Shown here: piece by piece, positions 50,920 to 64,000 of the stretch
Layout of the letters: each line of letters begins with the position of its first letter
How positions within the stretch are numbered: the stretch's first letter is position 1
Translations under genes and position numbers: made by a program
Notes under the pieces: model-generated
Told to the model about the DNA's origin: nothing
The model's database searches: none
The model's input: the letters and a program-made list of their open reading frames with translations, nothing else
NCBI RefSeq assembly: GCF_965638725.1
Contig: NC_134963.1
Span: 11,684,501-11,748,500, forward strand
DNA length: 64,000 nt
DNA from: Aptenodytes patagonicus
Taxonomy: Eukaryota > Chordata > Aves > Sphenisciformes > Spheniscidae
Direction: 5' to 3'

Positions 50920-53900
50920 CTGCAGGCAAAATGACACGCTCCTGTCTGGTTTGAAGATGTCTCTGATGTGCACTTTTATATAGTGTTCTTCAAAGAGGAA
51001 CAATATTGGCTAACGACTGAGCTTTGCAAAAAAAGTCTTGCTGTGGAGCTGTTCCAGAGACACGAGACTTATGCAGAAAGCAGCTAATTCAATTGGGAAG
51101 CAACAAACAGCAACACCTGTTTTGTTATAGAAGAGTGAAAATTTCCACACTTCAGTTCTGTTTCTCAGCCGGACGTTGTGTCAGGGAAAAAAAACCTATT
51201 CACCCTGCAGTTTACTTGAGATTTTAGGGGACTGTAAAGATATCAATAAGCAACCTAAAATGCCACCACATGGGTCTATGCATTATCACATTCTCAGCTT
51301 CACAGCAGGTCTGCTAAGGGCCATCAGCTGCAGTACTCCAAAGCCTCTTTGAGGCTGTGGGCTCATAACAGTTGTGGCCTGACTTGTGTCTCTAATGGGG
51401 GCTAAATACTGCCAACCTCCCAAAAAACTCACCCCCTCTCCCCAAAAAGCCCAAACGCAACAACCTTGACAGCTCCTACTTTTAGACAAATATCTTCTTT
51501 GTTATTATAGACATAAATTGCACTCAACGCATTCAAAATTGGAATACAAAGCCAATGCACATTTGTGTTGCAGAGGTCTGTTCTCTTCTGCCAAGTGGGG
51601 TGGAGAGGCTTCTACCCTGAAAACAGAACCAAGCCTCCTGAAAGGAGGATTATAAATAAGCCTAATCCTCTAATCATCATCTTTGGTTGCATCCGGGCAG
51701 AGTGATTTGCAGGATGTCCTTACCACAGTAACCAAGACCATTTGATCAGTGATTTGTCTTCCCCATATCCTTGCAAGGAAAGTAGTACGACTATCTTGTC
51801 AAGCAACTTACCTGTAAACCTCCAGAACAGAGGCAGAGACTGTAGCCTCTTCTCCAGATTCAGTCTTATATCTTTCCCTGAAAGCGCTTCTCCATAAAGA
51901 CATTTTTCACTTTTACCTATAGTGAGTAAACATGTTTGCCAGAAGCACAGGAATCCACAGCAGGATTGCACCTGTGGCTGTTATAAACTTACAGGTAAGA
52001 TTCTCTTATTCTCCAGAAGCGAACATCAGTCTGTGTCCTTTAAGGATAAAATTAAGGGAGGAATTAAAGAAGGAGGATGAAAATAAATCAGGGTAGCACA
52101 GATTCAGCAGACCTTACTGGAATTGCCTAACAAGGAGGATTGATGTTTGTTGCAGGAGAGCAGAAAAATCAGAAAAGAGGGTACAAAACAGCTGTAACAA
52201 AACCAGCAAAACTGTACTTTTCCAGATGCCACTGAGGGACTTCCAGCAAAGCAGCCTGAATATCCTAAGAAGTATTCACTCCAATAGGCCACCACGAAGT
52301 GGCTTACTGTTCAACAGGAGACTGATGCAGGAGGTAATGCTCAGAGACATCACTTCTGGGATGATCCAGCAGTTAGAGCACCCACTGGGCCTCTGGAGAC
52401 TTTGTCCCTGAGCTCCAGGGACACTTATGCCAGTCACTTAAGGATAGGTACTGGAAAGTACTTAGGTGCCTAGCTCATTGGTTTCAGCAGGAGTTGTGGG
52501 CCCAAATGTCCTCAAATCCTGGTCTGAACCTCTTCGTCGCTTGGTCTCCATCTCCCTTTGTGAAATGCGAGGTGACAATGTCTTTATACCCTGTAACAGT
52601 TTTGTAAAGAAAAGCACATGAAAGCAGTGGTCAGGCACTTTACAGCATGGAGCCATGAACAAGCTAAAGGGACAGTTCCATATAACACACCAACTCCCTG
52701 CAAATCCAGGCATTCCTGTTGCCTTCCCTTTGCACCATCAGCCCAATGCTGTTCATATTCCCGCCGAGTGCTCTGTCCCACTCTCTGTTAAGATTTCAGG
52801 CACTGTGGGACAAAATGTGAGGAGTTTTGCCTCACAACAAGCAGTGGTTTGCTCTGGAGTAGAAGTACTGGCATCTCCCCCCTGAGCTGGAAATAGAGCA
52901 AACCCCCAACCAGACAACAGGTTTTAAGTCCCCAGGCAGGGGAAAATGAAGAACAAATTAAAAGTTCGCTGCAAGCAGTTCACTAAACAGAAGAACAATA
53001 ATAGTGTTTTTCTGCCATTCTTTTCATTTCTCCCAGCATAACTACACATCTTCTGGATACAATCTGTTTCTTTGCCAGGGCTTCAACATTCTCCCCTGAA
53101 TTAATGATACTGGAAAATCTCCACTTTTCATAGACTCCGATAGTCTCTGTTGAGCAGCAGAGGGCTGCACAATACTTCCTTATGCAATCACTGGTTCTGT
53201 GCCAGGCATAATAGCCTGTCTACTAGGAACAACCAATTCACACACAAAACCAAAATACTTTTCTCATTAAATGGCTGAATTAGGGAGAATAAAAATACCC
53301 CGAACCTACTGGTCATACTGCACACTAATGTCAGCCTCCACACTGAGTTAAATAATCCCACACCCTAGTCTTTGAGGAACAGTTAGCATGAGCAGAGGAG
53401 GGTGGCACTTCATTATTCATTACCTCCAAAGTACTCTTGACACTATCAAGAACTATTATTACAGGACCAGGCAACAACAGGACACCTGAAGCAGTTAAAA
53501 TGCAACTTTATCTGGGAAAGTACTTGCAGACAAGCACTGCTTTGGCTACTTCAGGCACCAGCATACTGTAGTCATATGGTAGCTCTTCTGTCTGCAGGCA
53601 TGATCTGTCCCTGAGTGGATGAGGAGGTGGAGAACTGTATCATCTTACTTGCAAAATAATCTGCAGCACACTGCCCACATCAGCATTTGTTTCAAGGCTA
53701 TTCTGGACCATGCTTTAAATGTGGTGTATCTGTATTTCCTCCCAAAGAAACACTGAAGGCAGGACGGTCCCATAAAGTTAGCTTTATCTAATGTGAGAGG
53801 AGGAAGACCAGGTCTTATTGTCTGAAATCAGCTTAGCTGCAATAAGGTGCAAGTCCAGATCTAAATTTTTGCCTCTGTCAGGATGGAAACATCAAAGAAC

Positions 53901-56900
53901 CCTGTGAGAACCCTTCCTCCATTTTGACCCATGGCTGAGAAATAAGCAACCAAGTCATTGACACTTTCTTGTAGACCTCAGAATTCCACCCTTTGCTACC
54001 TTACCAAATCATTACTCCACTAGGATGTCAGCCTTCCATCCTTGCTCAAATTTTACTGGCAAGAGGAAATAGGACATGTCTACTTTAAATGAAAGCTCAC
54101 TGTGAAGATTAAGTAACAAAGAGATACAGACTGGACAGTTATCCTGACCACCAGCACCAGAAATTCACAATTTCCACTCCATTCTGCCCTTCTAGAAGTT
54201 TTCTGGAGAGCATGGGAGATCTAGGGGCCACATCCCTTTACTTCTGCCTTTCACTGGCAGAGATTAAGAGGCTGCCTCTCCTGCAATTTTAAGAGTTGAT
54301 ATAAACCAAGTTCTGTTACCCTGGAGAACAGGACTTTTACAATGTGGCATGTAATTACACTCAGAGAAGAGACACCGTAGCTTGCCACTTACCTCATCTA
54401 CACAGCATCCCTTCCCAGTCTCTCTCAGTCATAACACAATACCTTGCAGACTGATATTTTGCAGAGTACCCTTGGAAAATGAGCTAAAGAAAAGTACAGC
54501 TTTAGAATCAAATACAAGTTAGACACACCAGGAGAGCAGAACTGCACATCTATGGGATGAAAGCACTTGGCCAGTGAGGAAAAGTCTTACAGTTCTGTGC
54601 AAAGCAATTTTTTCAAGTGATACCTTCTCCAACCATTTAACTCTTCTCTGCCGTTGTCAGGGTCTCCCCTCTGTTTTTGTACCAGAGCACAACCTCGGTT
54701 TTGACTCAGGAAGACTGGGTGAATTTCTACCTGCGCTTCTCCACACATCATTTTGCATGGCTGCAGTGTAGCTTCTCTGTCCCACATGAGTACTTCAAAG
54801 GCATCTACGCTAATGATATCAAAGGGGCAAGTTCATGGCAAAGCTTCAGGCCAGTAGCCTGTCTCTCTGTCAAAAGCAGGAAGCTACGGTGAGTCCTGAA
54901 CACACAGAACGGGAAGAGGTTTACAAGCCCACACACAAAGCAATGGCAAAGAATGAAAAGAAATGCTGCGATCTGTGACGAAAGAAAAGGTGACAAATAA
55001 GGGCAGATGTTAAAAACAGACAGCTGCATCTATCCATAGTATACTCCGTCCCAGAGAAACAGATTGCTTAAGTTGCTGAACTTGAGGAATCTGCACGACC
55101 TACCTAAGTGCACGTGCCCAATTAGCCAAGTGCCAGGGAAACACACAGCATCGAGCAACAGCTGGAATAACCTGGGTGCGTATGATGCCAGCACTCTTGG
55201 AACACTGAAGAGGAAAGAAAATAAGCCGAGTATTTTCATGCTAGCGTTTGTAATAGTACTGAGTTTATGGATTTTATAGCAGAAGTCACATTTCTTGCAT
55301 TTTTTCCTTCCAGAGGGTTCTGATTTCTTGCATTTCATACTCTTACCGACAGAGCCATCTAGTGGATGAGACATCATTTGTTAGAAGGAAAGTTTGATTT
55401 CTCACACTGTAAGTAAGGATAATACACACATCGCATGTAGGCTCTTCAAAGCAGCCGGTAACAAACTAGCATATCAGTTAGTCTAGTCAGAAATTTCTAA
55501 GTGATATGTTTGTCTTGGCTGGGGCTTAAATTCCTACCAATGTGAAACTTCAAACTTTTCAACGCTAATTCACAATATCTTTCTGAAGAGGGTAAACAGT
55601 TCATCCTAGACTCAGCCTCAACCTGAACTCATAGTGCAAAGCTTTTCGTTCATGCAAAATCCAGTATCTTCTTCAATGCTGATGTGGATTAGAGGTGTTA
55701 CGTGTTTTAAATAAAGCTTAAAAGCTAAGGCAACACTGGTTGGAAAAAAAAGTTTTAAAAAAAGTTTCATTGCTGTGTGCTCAGTGGACAGTCACAAATA
55801 TAGAGAGTGAGAAACATCGGAAGGGGTAGAATATTCTTAAAGCAGATACATTGCAGTTTGTTCTATCTGTCAAACCTACTGGCGTGGGTTATTGTTTCTT
55901 TCTGAAATTCATGGTTGTCCCCCTGCCCTCAGTGCTGCTGAAAGCCACATCAACTGTTTCAGAGAAGAGAGGAGATCTCAGTGGAGAGAACAGAAGCTTG
56001 GCATTACACAGGAAGGAGGAACAGGAACTTTAAAAAACAATAGAAAAGGTAAGCCAATCATCATTAGCGGAAACAATCCCCAACAAACCTGCTACTGCCA
56101 GGCGGCTTTAATTTGCTTAAATAGCATTTAACCATTATACTCTTTAGGGTTCCCCTTGGTGTTTCAAAGCCTTTGCCATTCCAGTAGCTGTCTGTGGTCA
56201 AAATGGGGTGCCATTTCTCCCTGCCCTCTGCAAAAGAAGCTAGCATCTAACCTTCAGAAAAGGCTACATGCTATTTAACAGTCAGAAGGAAACAGTGAGA
56301 TGCAAAGCCAATGGGCCAGATTTGCAGCCTTGCCAAAATGTTGAATCTCTTCCAAAAAATACTTTTAGTCAAGTCCCCCATCTGTGGCTTACTTCCTTTT
56401 CCACATATTATTAGTTCTTTTTGGAGGCTTTACAGAAAAGCGGGCTGGGATGTACCTGATAGTCCCGGAAAAAAAAAAAAAGAAAGATGTAGCAATAATC
56501 ACTGTTAGTTTCCTCGAGAGGTTACAGGGAGACCATATAGAAGCCAGACCCAAAGGAGTTCTGGCAGTGATTTCTCTTTGCTCAAACTGCGAGTTCACCT
56601 CTTGTCTCTCGTTACTAAACAAGGTAACAGTAACTTCCTTTGTCACTCACTGTACATTAGCCGTGGCCAGGCCACCCTTTAAGCAGAACAGCTTGCCATC
56701 CTTCAACACATACACACTCAAACATAACCACTAGTTTACATTTATGGCAATTAGTTGTTGCACTAATCAATCTCAGGTTTCTATTAGGTGTTTGCTTTGG
56801 AAGAGAAGGCAGTTCTGGCTGCTGAAGCATCCTATAAAATCTTCCAGCACACCCTTGACTCAAGTTATACAGAAAGTAATCATGTATTGTGCCATTCCTG

Positions 56901-57935
56901 TTCTGTCTGTTGACGGTAGTGTAACTCCATTGTACAAAAATTCTGACTTATTAGCAACACAATCACAAGCCTGATGTATTAAAAGCAGTAAACCCCAGTT
57001 AACGGACTGCAAATAAAAGACATCTATTTCAAATATACTACCTACTAGGGAAGTGGACATCTTGTATACCACCAGATAGCAACAAGCAAAGCCAGTAGAT
57101 GTCAACAGAAATACCTGTTCTTACCTACCAACCCATTTCCAGAGATCCCAGGCATTAGCATGGGGTACTACAAGCAGACAGTTCAATTCTTACCCTGAAG
57201 CTCACGGTACAACAACAGGACGAAATTCTTTTCTCCTTTGTGTGTTCAAAAATGTCAGTCTCAGTGGGCATCTAGTATAGAGTCAAAATGGACTTCAGCT
57301 TCATGTTGATTTTAAGATGGTCTTTCTCAAACCAGTCTCGTGAAATTCAGAAGCCTTTACTTAAGCATGGGAAGGAAATTCTGTGAAAATATGTCTTCTC
57401 TCCCACAGTAAGACCTAGAACCAAACTGATAATTAAGGAATTCCAAACAGTACAAACAGCTGTTACTACTAGTGATTAGGAAGGTTGTAGCTTGCATATC
57501 GACCAGTGGTTTTACTTGCCTGTATCTTACGCAGATACAGTCTCAGAGGGAAATGACCTATCAACTGGTATCAAGTCACAATTCTCTTCTGAGTGACTGT
57601 CAATTTGAAGAATGTACTTTTCCACAAGGAAGTGCTCAGTATCATTACTAAAGCCCCAAATTGCTCATTTTAAGTTGAAAATACTGTCTTCAGGAAAGCA
57701 TTACTGCTATAGGAACATGACTCGCATGCCATGTTTTGAAGCAGGGCTTTGTGAAAACTGTCTTGTCTTTTGGACAAGTTCCTCAGCCTAGGCATAAGGC
57801 AACACTACAGTGTTTTTATAGTTGAGCTCAAGCGTATCTTAAACACATTTTAAGGAGGTTTCTAATGCAAATATTTAGGATCATTACTACCCAGAAGAAC
57901 ATGTAGCAGGGTTTTTCTAGTGATGTGAGACCAAA
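50920..57935. other. Convergent intergenic region, no gene seen
   Basis: AT-leaning DNA between the repeats and the distal end of SNRPD3. There is no supported exon. It contains an old repeat at about 52340-52600 and an A13 run near 56469-56481. Confidence 0.5.
52340..52600 (+). repeat. Decayed ancient amniote repeat (CR1/L3-like)
   Basis: 'ccagcagttagagcacccac' then 'tggagactttg' resembles the 'tggttagagcactcacctgg...ggagacccaggttc' run of old amniote CR1-like repeats. It is followed by 'cttaggtgcctagctcattg' with 'tttcagcaggagttgtgggc', resembling 'taggcgcctaactcccattgatttcaatgggagtt'. The order is conserved but the copy is heavily eroded. Identified by eye. Confidence 0.5.
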
Positions 57936-57941
57936 TACAGC

Positions 57942-57947
57942 TTTATT
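57942..57947 (-). terminator. SNRPD3: Distal poly(A) signal AATAAA (minus strand), candidate for SNRPD3
   Basis: TTTATT on the + strand reads AATAAA on the minus strand, about 1.09 kb after the SNRPD3 stop codon. The stretch between is AT-rich and UTR-like, with no other gene. It would give an alternative long 3' UTR. Confidence 0.4.
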
Positions 57948-58949
57948 TACAGACAATTCAACAAATTAATACATTAGTTCAACTTTCATGTCTGCACACA
58001 AGGGAGTCTTCACAGCATCAGAGCAGAAAAGCAAGACTAGCTATTTTGCACATGTACAGCCTGATAACTGATTGTGTGCAAGTATGTAATTAGGTACAGA
58101 GGTGTTACATTTAAACATTTCAACCATTTAAGTCAGTAAGAACAACCACACTATACTTTTCACAAAATAAACTAAAGTTACAACTACATTTGGCTTCCTG
58201 CAGATCAGCTGATGATCTATATGACTCTCTATAGATGTTAAGACCAAAAGCTAAAGTTGATCCTAAGTTTTGTTCAGAAGATTAGCATTTGTATTGAGTT
58301 GTATTTAACGGATAACCATTTATAAGACCTTCCCCATACACCTGCACTACCTTTCAAATTTACAAAACATTTCAAGTTTATCCTTGAAAATGCCTATTTT
58401 ATATTCTGTCTTCTTTTCCCAGGCAGAGGGAAAAACCACTAAGAGAGTTAGAATAGAATTCTTCACTGCAAATATAGACTCAGGCTATCAAAGTTGTGTT
58501 TCTAATGAAAAATTCTCCCTCTATCCAAAGAGAAAAATAAGAAACGCAAGAATACAAGCTCAATGCACAGACCTGAAGATGGACCTCTATCTATTGTAGG
58601 TCCATATAAAGCAAAAGAACATAGTGCTTTGCTTCTTGGGAAGCTGCCTCTGTTTCGCTGTATTTTCCATAAATGCAGCTGCTAATATGACTTTAAAATG
58701 TACTATTTAAAAACTCTTCATCAAGAATGCCTTCTAATTCTTTAGAGAATGATTGACAACAGGACTAAACAAGAAAAAGGAAACACCATCTTTAAAAGTC
58801 AATGCATCACACAAATACAAAATAGTCAATATAGATATAAAGTCCGCTATTTTCCAGACAAAGCTATTTTAAGTTTGAAATCAACCTACAGTGTATTTGC
58901 CCAAGAGAAGTCCTGTCATGTAAGAGCAGACAAGTTTTTGTCAGAAACA

Positions 58950-58955
58950 TTTATT
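58950..58955 (-). terminator. SNRPD3: Proximal poly(A) signal AATAAA of SNRPD3
   Basis: TTTATT on the + strand, 78 bases beyond the stop codon on the minus strand. This is the expected position for the short housekeeping transcript. Confidence 0.7.
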
Positions 58956-59032
58956 AAACAAAACTGATACCAATGCACATGTAGTCAAGTTAATACCCCC
59001 TAATAAAAAAAGCATGTCGGTCAAGACCAAAA

Positions 59033-61067
<2,035 letters not shown>

Positions 61068-61841
61068 CTGAGACAAGAAAAAAATCAAAGGACGTAATTA
61101 CAAAGGAGGTTGTAGACTAGGTTTTACCTACACAATCTACCAGTGTAACGCGCCGATTTTCTCTCTTGCCCAAACACACCATATGCTTTGACGATGCATT
61201 AATAAAACTTCCCTAGAAAGACACCCATGGCAAGAAAAGACCTAGAAGATCAGCAAAAGTAAGTCTTTCCCTTCAGAAAGTGTTTTCCCTAGGAAATTCG
61301 CTCGCAAATACCAAATAACGGACCACTTGTATAGCCAGGTGTACCTCAAATGGAAATAGCTCCAGGCGCACCCCATAACGGTACAGCCAGCCTGACTGCC
61401 TACGAGCTAAGCTGGACCTGTGGGTAGCACAGCCACGCTCGCAGACCACATCACCTAAGCAACAGGCTCTACCACGAGGGAGCCCAGCCCACTCCACACG
61501 CACACCCCGCAGCCCTGGTGAGCGCCCCGCGCGACCCTCCTTCACCTGAAGGCCTCCAGCCTCAGCCCTGCCCCAGGGGCAGAGGAGGGCCCGAGCCCCG
61601 CGGGGAGGCCCACCCCCAAGAGGCCGAGCAGAGCCCCCGAGGCCTGCGCAGGCCGGCGGCCGCCCCACCGCGGTTTCGCCCCTCAGGCCCGGGCGCCCGA
61701 ACGAGCCCACAGGCTCCAGGGGATGCGGCGCAGCTCGGATGCTCCCCCACGGCACCCGGAGAGCGAGAAGGGCCCTGGCGCTCCTGGGGACACCCAGGAC
61801 AGCCAAGAACCCCGCTCAAGGCCGGCTCCGCCGCCACTCAC

Positions 61842-61920
61842 CACCCACCAATCGCCTCAGCCCGGGCCCGCGCTCACCCCTAATGGCCTCCTCCAGCTTC
61901 CCGCCGTGCACCGCGCGCCG
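61842..61920 (-). other. SNRPD3: Candidate SNRPD3 exon 1 (5' UTR)
   Basis: Exon 2 begins with a 5' UTR acceptor, so an upstream non-coding exon must exist. The best donor on the minus strand is GTGAGT, the complement of 61836-61841, which would put the exon's 3' end at 61842. Alternatives are the GTGAGC near 61873 and a CAG|GTGAAG near 61547. The 5' end is unknown. Confidence 0.4.
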
Positions 61921-62386
61921 GAACCGGAAGGCAGCAGCGGGAGCGCCCCGGCCCCTTCCCTTCCCGCCGCGCCACCGCCAGGGCGCCCGGGGCCGCCGGG
62001 CCGCGTTGCCTCGGCGCCACGGTTCCGCCGCAGTCTTGCCCCGGCCGGCCGGCGGTGCCCCCCCCCCGGGGCAGGGCTGGCTACCGGCGCCCCCCGCGCT
62101 TCCCCGCCCGCCTCAGGTCGCGCCCCGGCCCTGGGTCCCGCACCCCCCACCCGCCGTGTCATGCCCCTGCCCACCGACGCACCCGACCGCCACCGCCCAC
62201 ACCGCGGCGACGGCGCGGGGAAGACGCCTCGGGGCCCGGCCCCCCGCAGCCCCCGCCTCCGCGCCCGCCCCCGGGGGCGGGAGGAGCCAGCGCCGCGCCG
62301 AGGCACGCCGGGCCCCTGGGCCGCGCCGCCGCGCGGGCGGGCTCGGCGGGGCCGGCAGTGAGCGGGCGGCGGGGCCCGCCGCCGCC

Positions 62387-62423
62387 ATGAAGAGCCCCCG
62401 GGAGGCTGGGGAGCCGCCGCCAG
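62387..62423 (+). CDS. GUCD1: Probable GUCD1 first coding exon (partial gene)
   Basis: GCCGCCGCCATGA is an excellent start context. The short exon encodes MKSPREAGEPPP plus the first base of a Gly codon and ends at CAG|GTCAGTG, a good donor. The human GUCD1 N-terminus, as I recall it, is likewise a short Glu/Ala/Pro stretch before a Gly-Asp-Phe that begins the conserved guanylyl-cyclase-domain-containing region, so the length and composition fit. The main support is position: GUCD1 is the divergent neighbour of SNRPD3 in human. The next exon is not found in the remaining 1.6 kb, so the gene continues beyond the window. The protein is a papain-like-fold family member of uncertain role. Confidence 0.6.
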
Positions 62424-64000
62424 GTCAGTGCGCCCCACCGCGGCAGCGGGGCCGGCCCCGGCCGCCTCCCGCAGCCCTTCTTCTGCGGGCGGCCGCCGCT
62501 CGCCAGCGGGGAGCGCGGGGCGCCGGTCGGAGCCCTCCTCAGGGCGCCCCGACGGCGGGGTGGGGGCCGGGCTGCGGGGTCTCCGCGGCGGGGTCGGCCC
62601 CAGCGGCACGGGCTGGGCGCCGGCTCGGGCCGGGGGAGGGAGCTCTGCGTACGGCCCGGCCCGCGGCGGGGAGCGGACGGCTCTTGCCCTCCCCTTCGGA
62701 GGCCCTGGCCGCCTCCTCCGCCTTCCCCGAGGCGCGAAGCTGCGGGTTGCGCCAGCAGCAGCAATGTGGAATTACTGGCTTCGTCTGTAAGTTCGTTGCG
62801 CTGAGGAGCTGGGAAACCGGAGAGGTGTTTCCAGTGTTAGTTACGGCCACGGCGTATACTGGCTTGTATCTTCTCTCGGGACTGCTGACAGTCATCCCCC
62901 AAGGGGTCTGGGTGTGTTGGGAAAGAGGATGACGGGAAGCTGAACATCCAAGAAAATTAAAGTCATTACCCTTTGAAGTCTTCACGTAGAAAATGTTACC
63001 TCTTCAGTTAATCTTGGGACTTGACAGAGGCCCTGGGTATTAACAAAAAGGTGACAGAATCGTAACATGCCAAGAAAAAATGATGACAGAATACTTACAG
63101 ATCCTGGTTTGAGGAGTTTTTGGCTTTTCATTTTTTCTTTAGGATACTTAAGAGCACCTTAATCTAGATTAATTAAAAAGATTGAATATACCAATGGGTA
63201 TGCCAGTCTTCAAAGTCACGATTAAACAGTGGCACAACTGTACTTGGAAGGAGCCCAGAGTATCTGTCGTGGCTTGCCCCTACAGTAGGCTATAGTTTTG
63301 TTAAAAATAATGTAAGATGACAAACGTTATCTAAAAAGTAAAACTGCATCAAATCTAGACCAGTCCACGTGATGTCAAATGCATTTTTATTCCCATCTTA
63401 AAATGTAGCTGACCTTGTGTTAACAAAACTTTTCAGAGGTCTTTTCTAGATCAAAGGTAAGGTTATTAAGAAAAGCCCTTTATGATTAACTCACTTTGAT
63501 TGACGTTGAAGTAGCAGTAACAGGCACAACTCGTCAAGTCCTTCGAGTGGTAAGGGTGTTTCTGAAACTGAAACCACCACATTGCCAACCCTATAAAAAT
63601 AAAAACTGAGGCAGAGGGATGGAGTTACTTGTATTCTGGGACTTTTTGGTAGAGATTGTTCTTCTTCCCTCTCCCCTTGTTGAGTTATTGAGGGAGTTAA
63701 TACAGAAGGCCAACTGGTGCCATTTGTGAGCTTTGTTAACCTAAAATTACTCACATAAATTACAGTCCCTGAAGAAAAAGACATCTGTAGAAAAGGCTCA
63801 AATCTGTGGGGCTTGTAAGAGATCAACGCCTAGAGATCTTGGTTGTGTCTGTTTTCTCACAGTTTGCTTTAACTCCTTTTATGGCACAGAAACACATTCG
63901 GGCACAAGAGAAAGGATGAATACCTGTGCCTTACCTGCTATTATTTAGGAGGCGATACAGCTTCATAGTTGGGGGCTAGCGGGTATGTCACCCCATCAAA
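62424..64000 (+). other. GUCD1: Probable GUCD1 intron 1 (continues past the window)
   Basis: The CpG island ends by about 62.76 kb and ordinary AT-leaning sequence follows. A consensus-like donor GTAAGT lies at 62788-62793, just after an ATG-containing segment, and could mark an alternative first exon. No second coding exon was recognised. Confidence 0.5.

Larger units (their letters stand above)
61560..62760. promoter_or_regulatory. Bidirectional CpG-island promoter, SNRPD3 / GUCD1
   Basis: A dense CpG island between two divergent genes. An ETS-type CCGGAAG lies at 61924-61930, near the expected SNRPD3 start. A perfect 14-bp palindrome GGCCTGCGCAGGCC at 61641-61654 contains an NRF1-like TGCGCA core. 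The coding starts (61043 minus, 62387 plus) are 1.34 kb apart, and most of that distance is the first SNRPD3 intron. Confidence 0.8.

Noticed and set aside
61739-62932. 397-codon + strand and 250-codon - strand open frames over the SNRPD3/GUCD1 island
   Set aside because: They are opposite-strand overlapping frames of Pro/Arg/Ala-rich low complexity, produced by the lack of AT-rich stops in the island. The real exon here is the 37-nt segment at 62387.

Overview
The window is vertebrate nuclear DNA, almost certainly from a bird. Genes are split by GT/AG introns and CpG-island promoters mark gene starts. There is a chicken-repeat-1 (CR1) LINE ending in the 8-mer ATTCTATG array, and two solo LTRs whose sequence I recognise from memory as avian ERVL-type, each with 5-bp target-site duplications. 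Those LTR families are ones I associate with Neoaves rather than fowl. That host inference is mine and was not computed.

Layout. (1) 1-20,780 is intergenic, with no coding exon I can support; it holds one solo LTR (1576-2119) and several old, decayed repeat fragments. (2) 20,780-42,830 is LRRC75B on the + strand: a CpG-island promoter, four coding exons (21035-21292, 26155-26283, 29495-29607, 41189-41711) giving a 340-residue product, and a 3' UTR of about 1.1 kb. (3) 43,100-57,900 is a convergent intergenic region with a 5'-truncated CR1 (about 45150-46223), a second solo LTR (49497-50311), a pair of about 100-bp direct repeats on either side of that LTR, and an old amniote repeat near 52.4 kb. 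(4) 57,940-61,900 is SNRPD3 on the - strand: three coding exons encoding the complete 126-residue Sm D3 protein, an upstream 5' UTR exon and two candidate poly(A) sites. (5) 61,560-62,760 is a CpG island between SNRPD3 (-) and a divergent + strand gene, most likely GUCD1, of which only the short first coding exon (62387-62423) is in the window.

The order LRRC75B > < SNRPD3 | GUCD1 > matches, as I recall it, the human 22q11.23 order in mirror image, which supports the gene names. The genes are not known to work in one pathway. SNRPD3 is a core spliceosomal housekeeping gene sharing a bidirectional promoter with GUCD1, and LRRC75B is a poorly characterised leucine-rich-repeat protein gene. I see no CRISPR array, operon, tRNA, rRNA or prokaryote-style system. 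The unexplained structures are the flanking direct-repeat pair, a perfect T16/A17 hairpin, an open in-frame extension upstream of the LRRC75B start, and the distal SNRPD3 poly(A) site.
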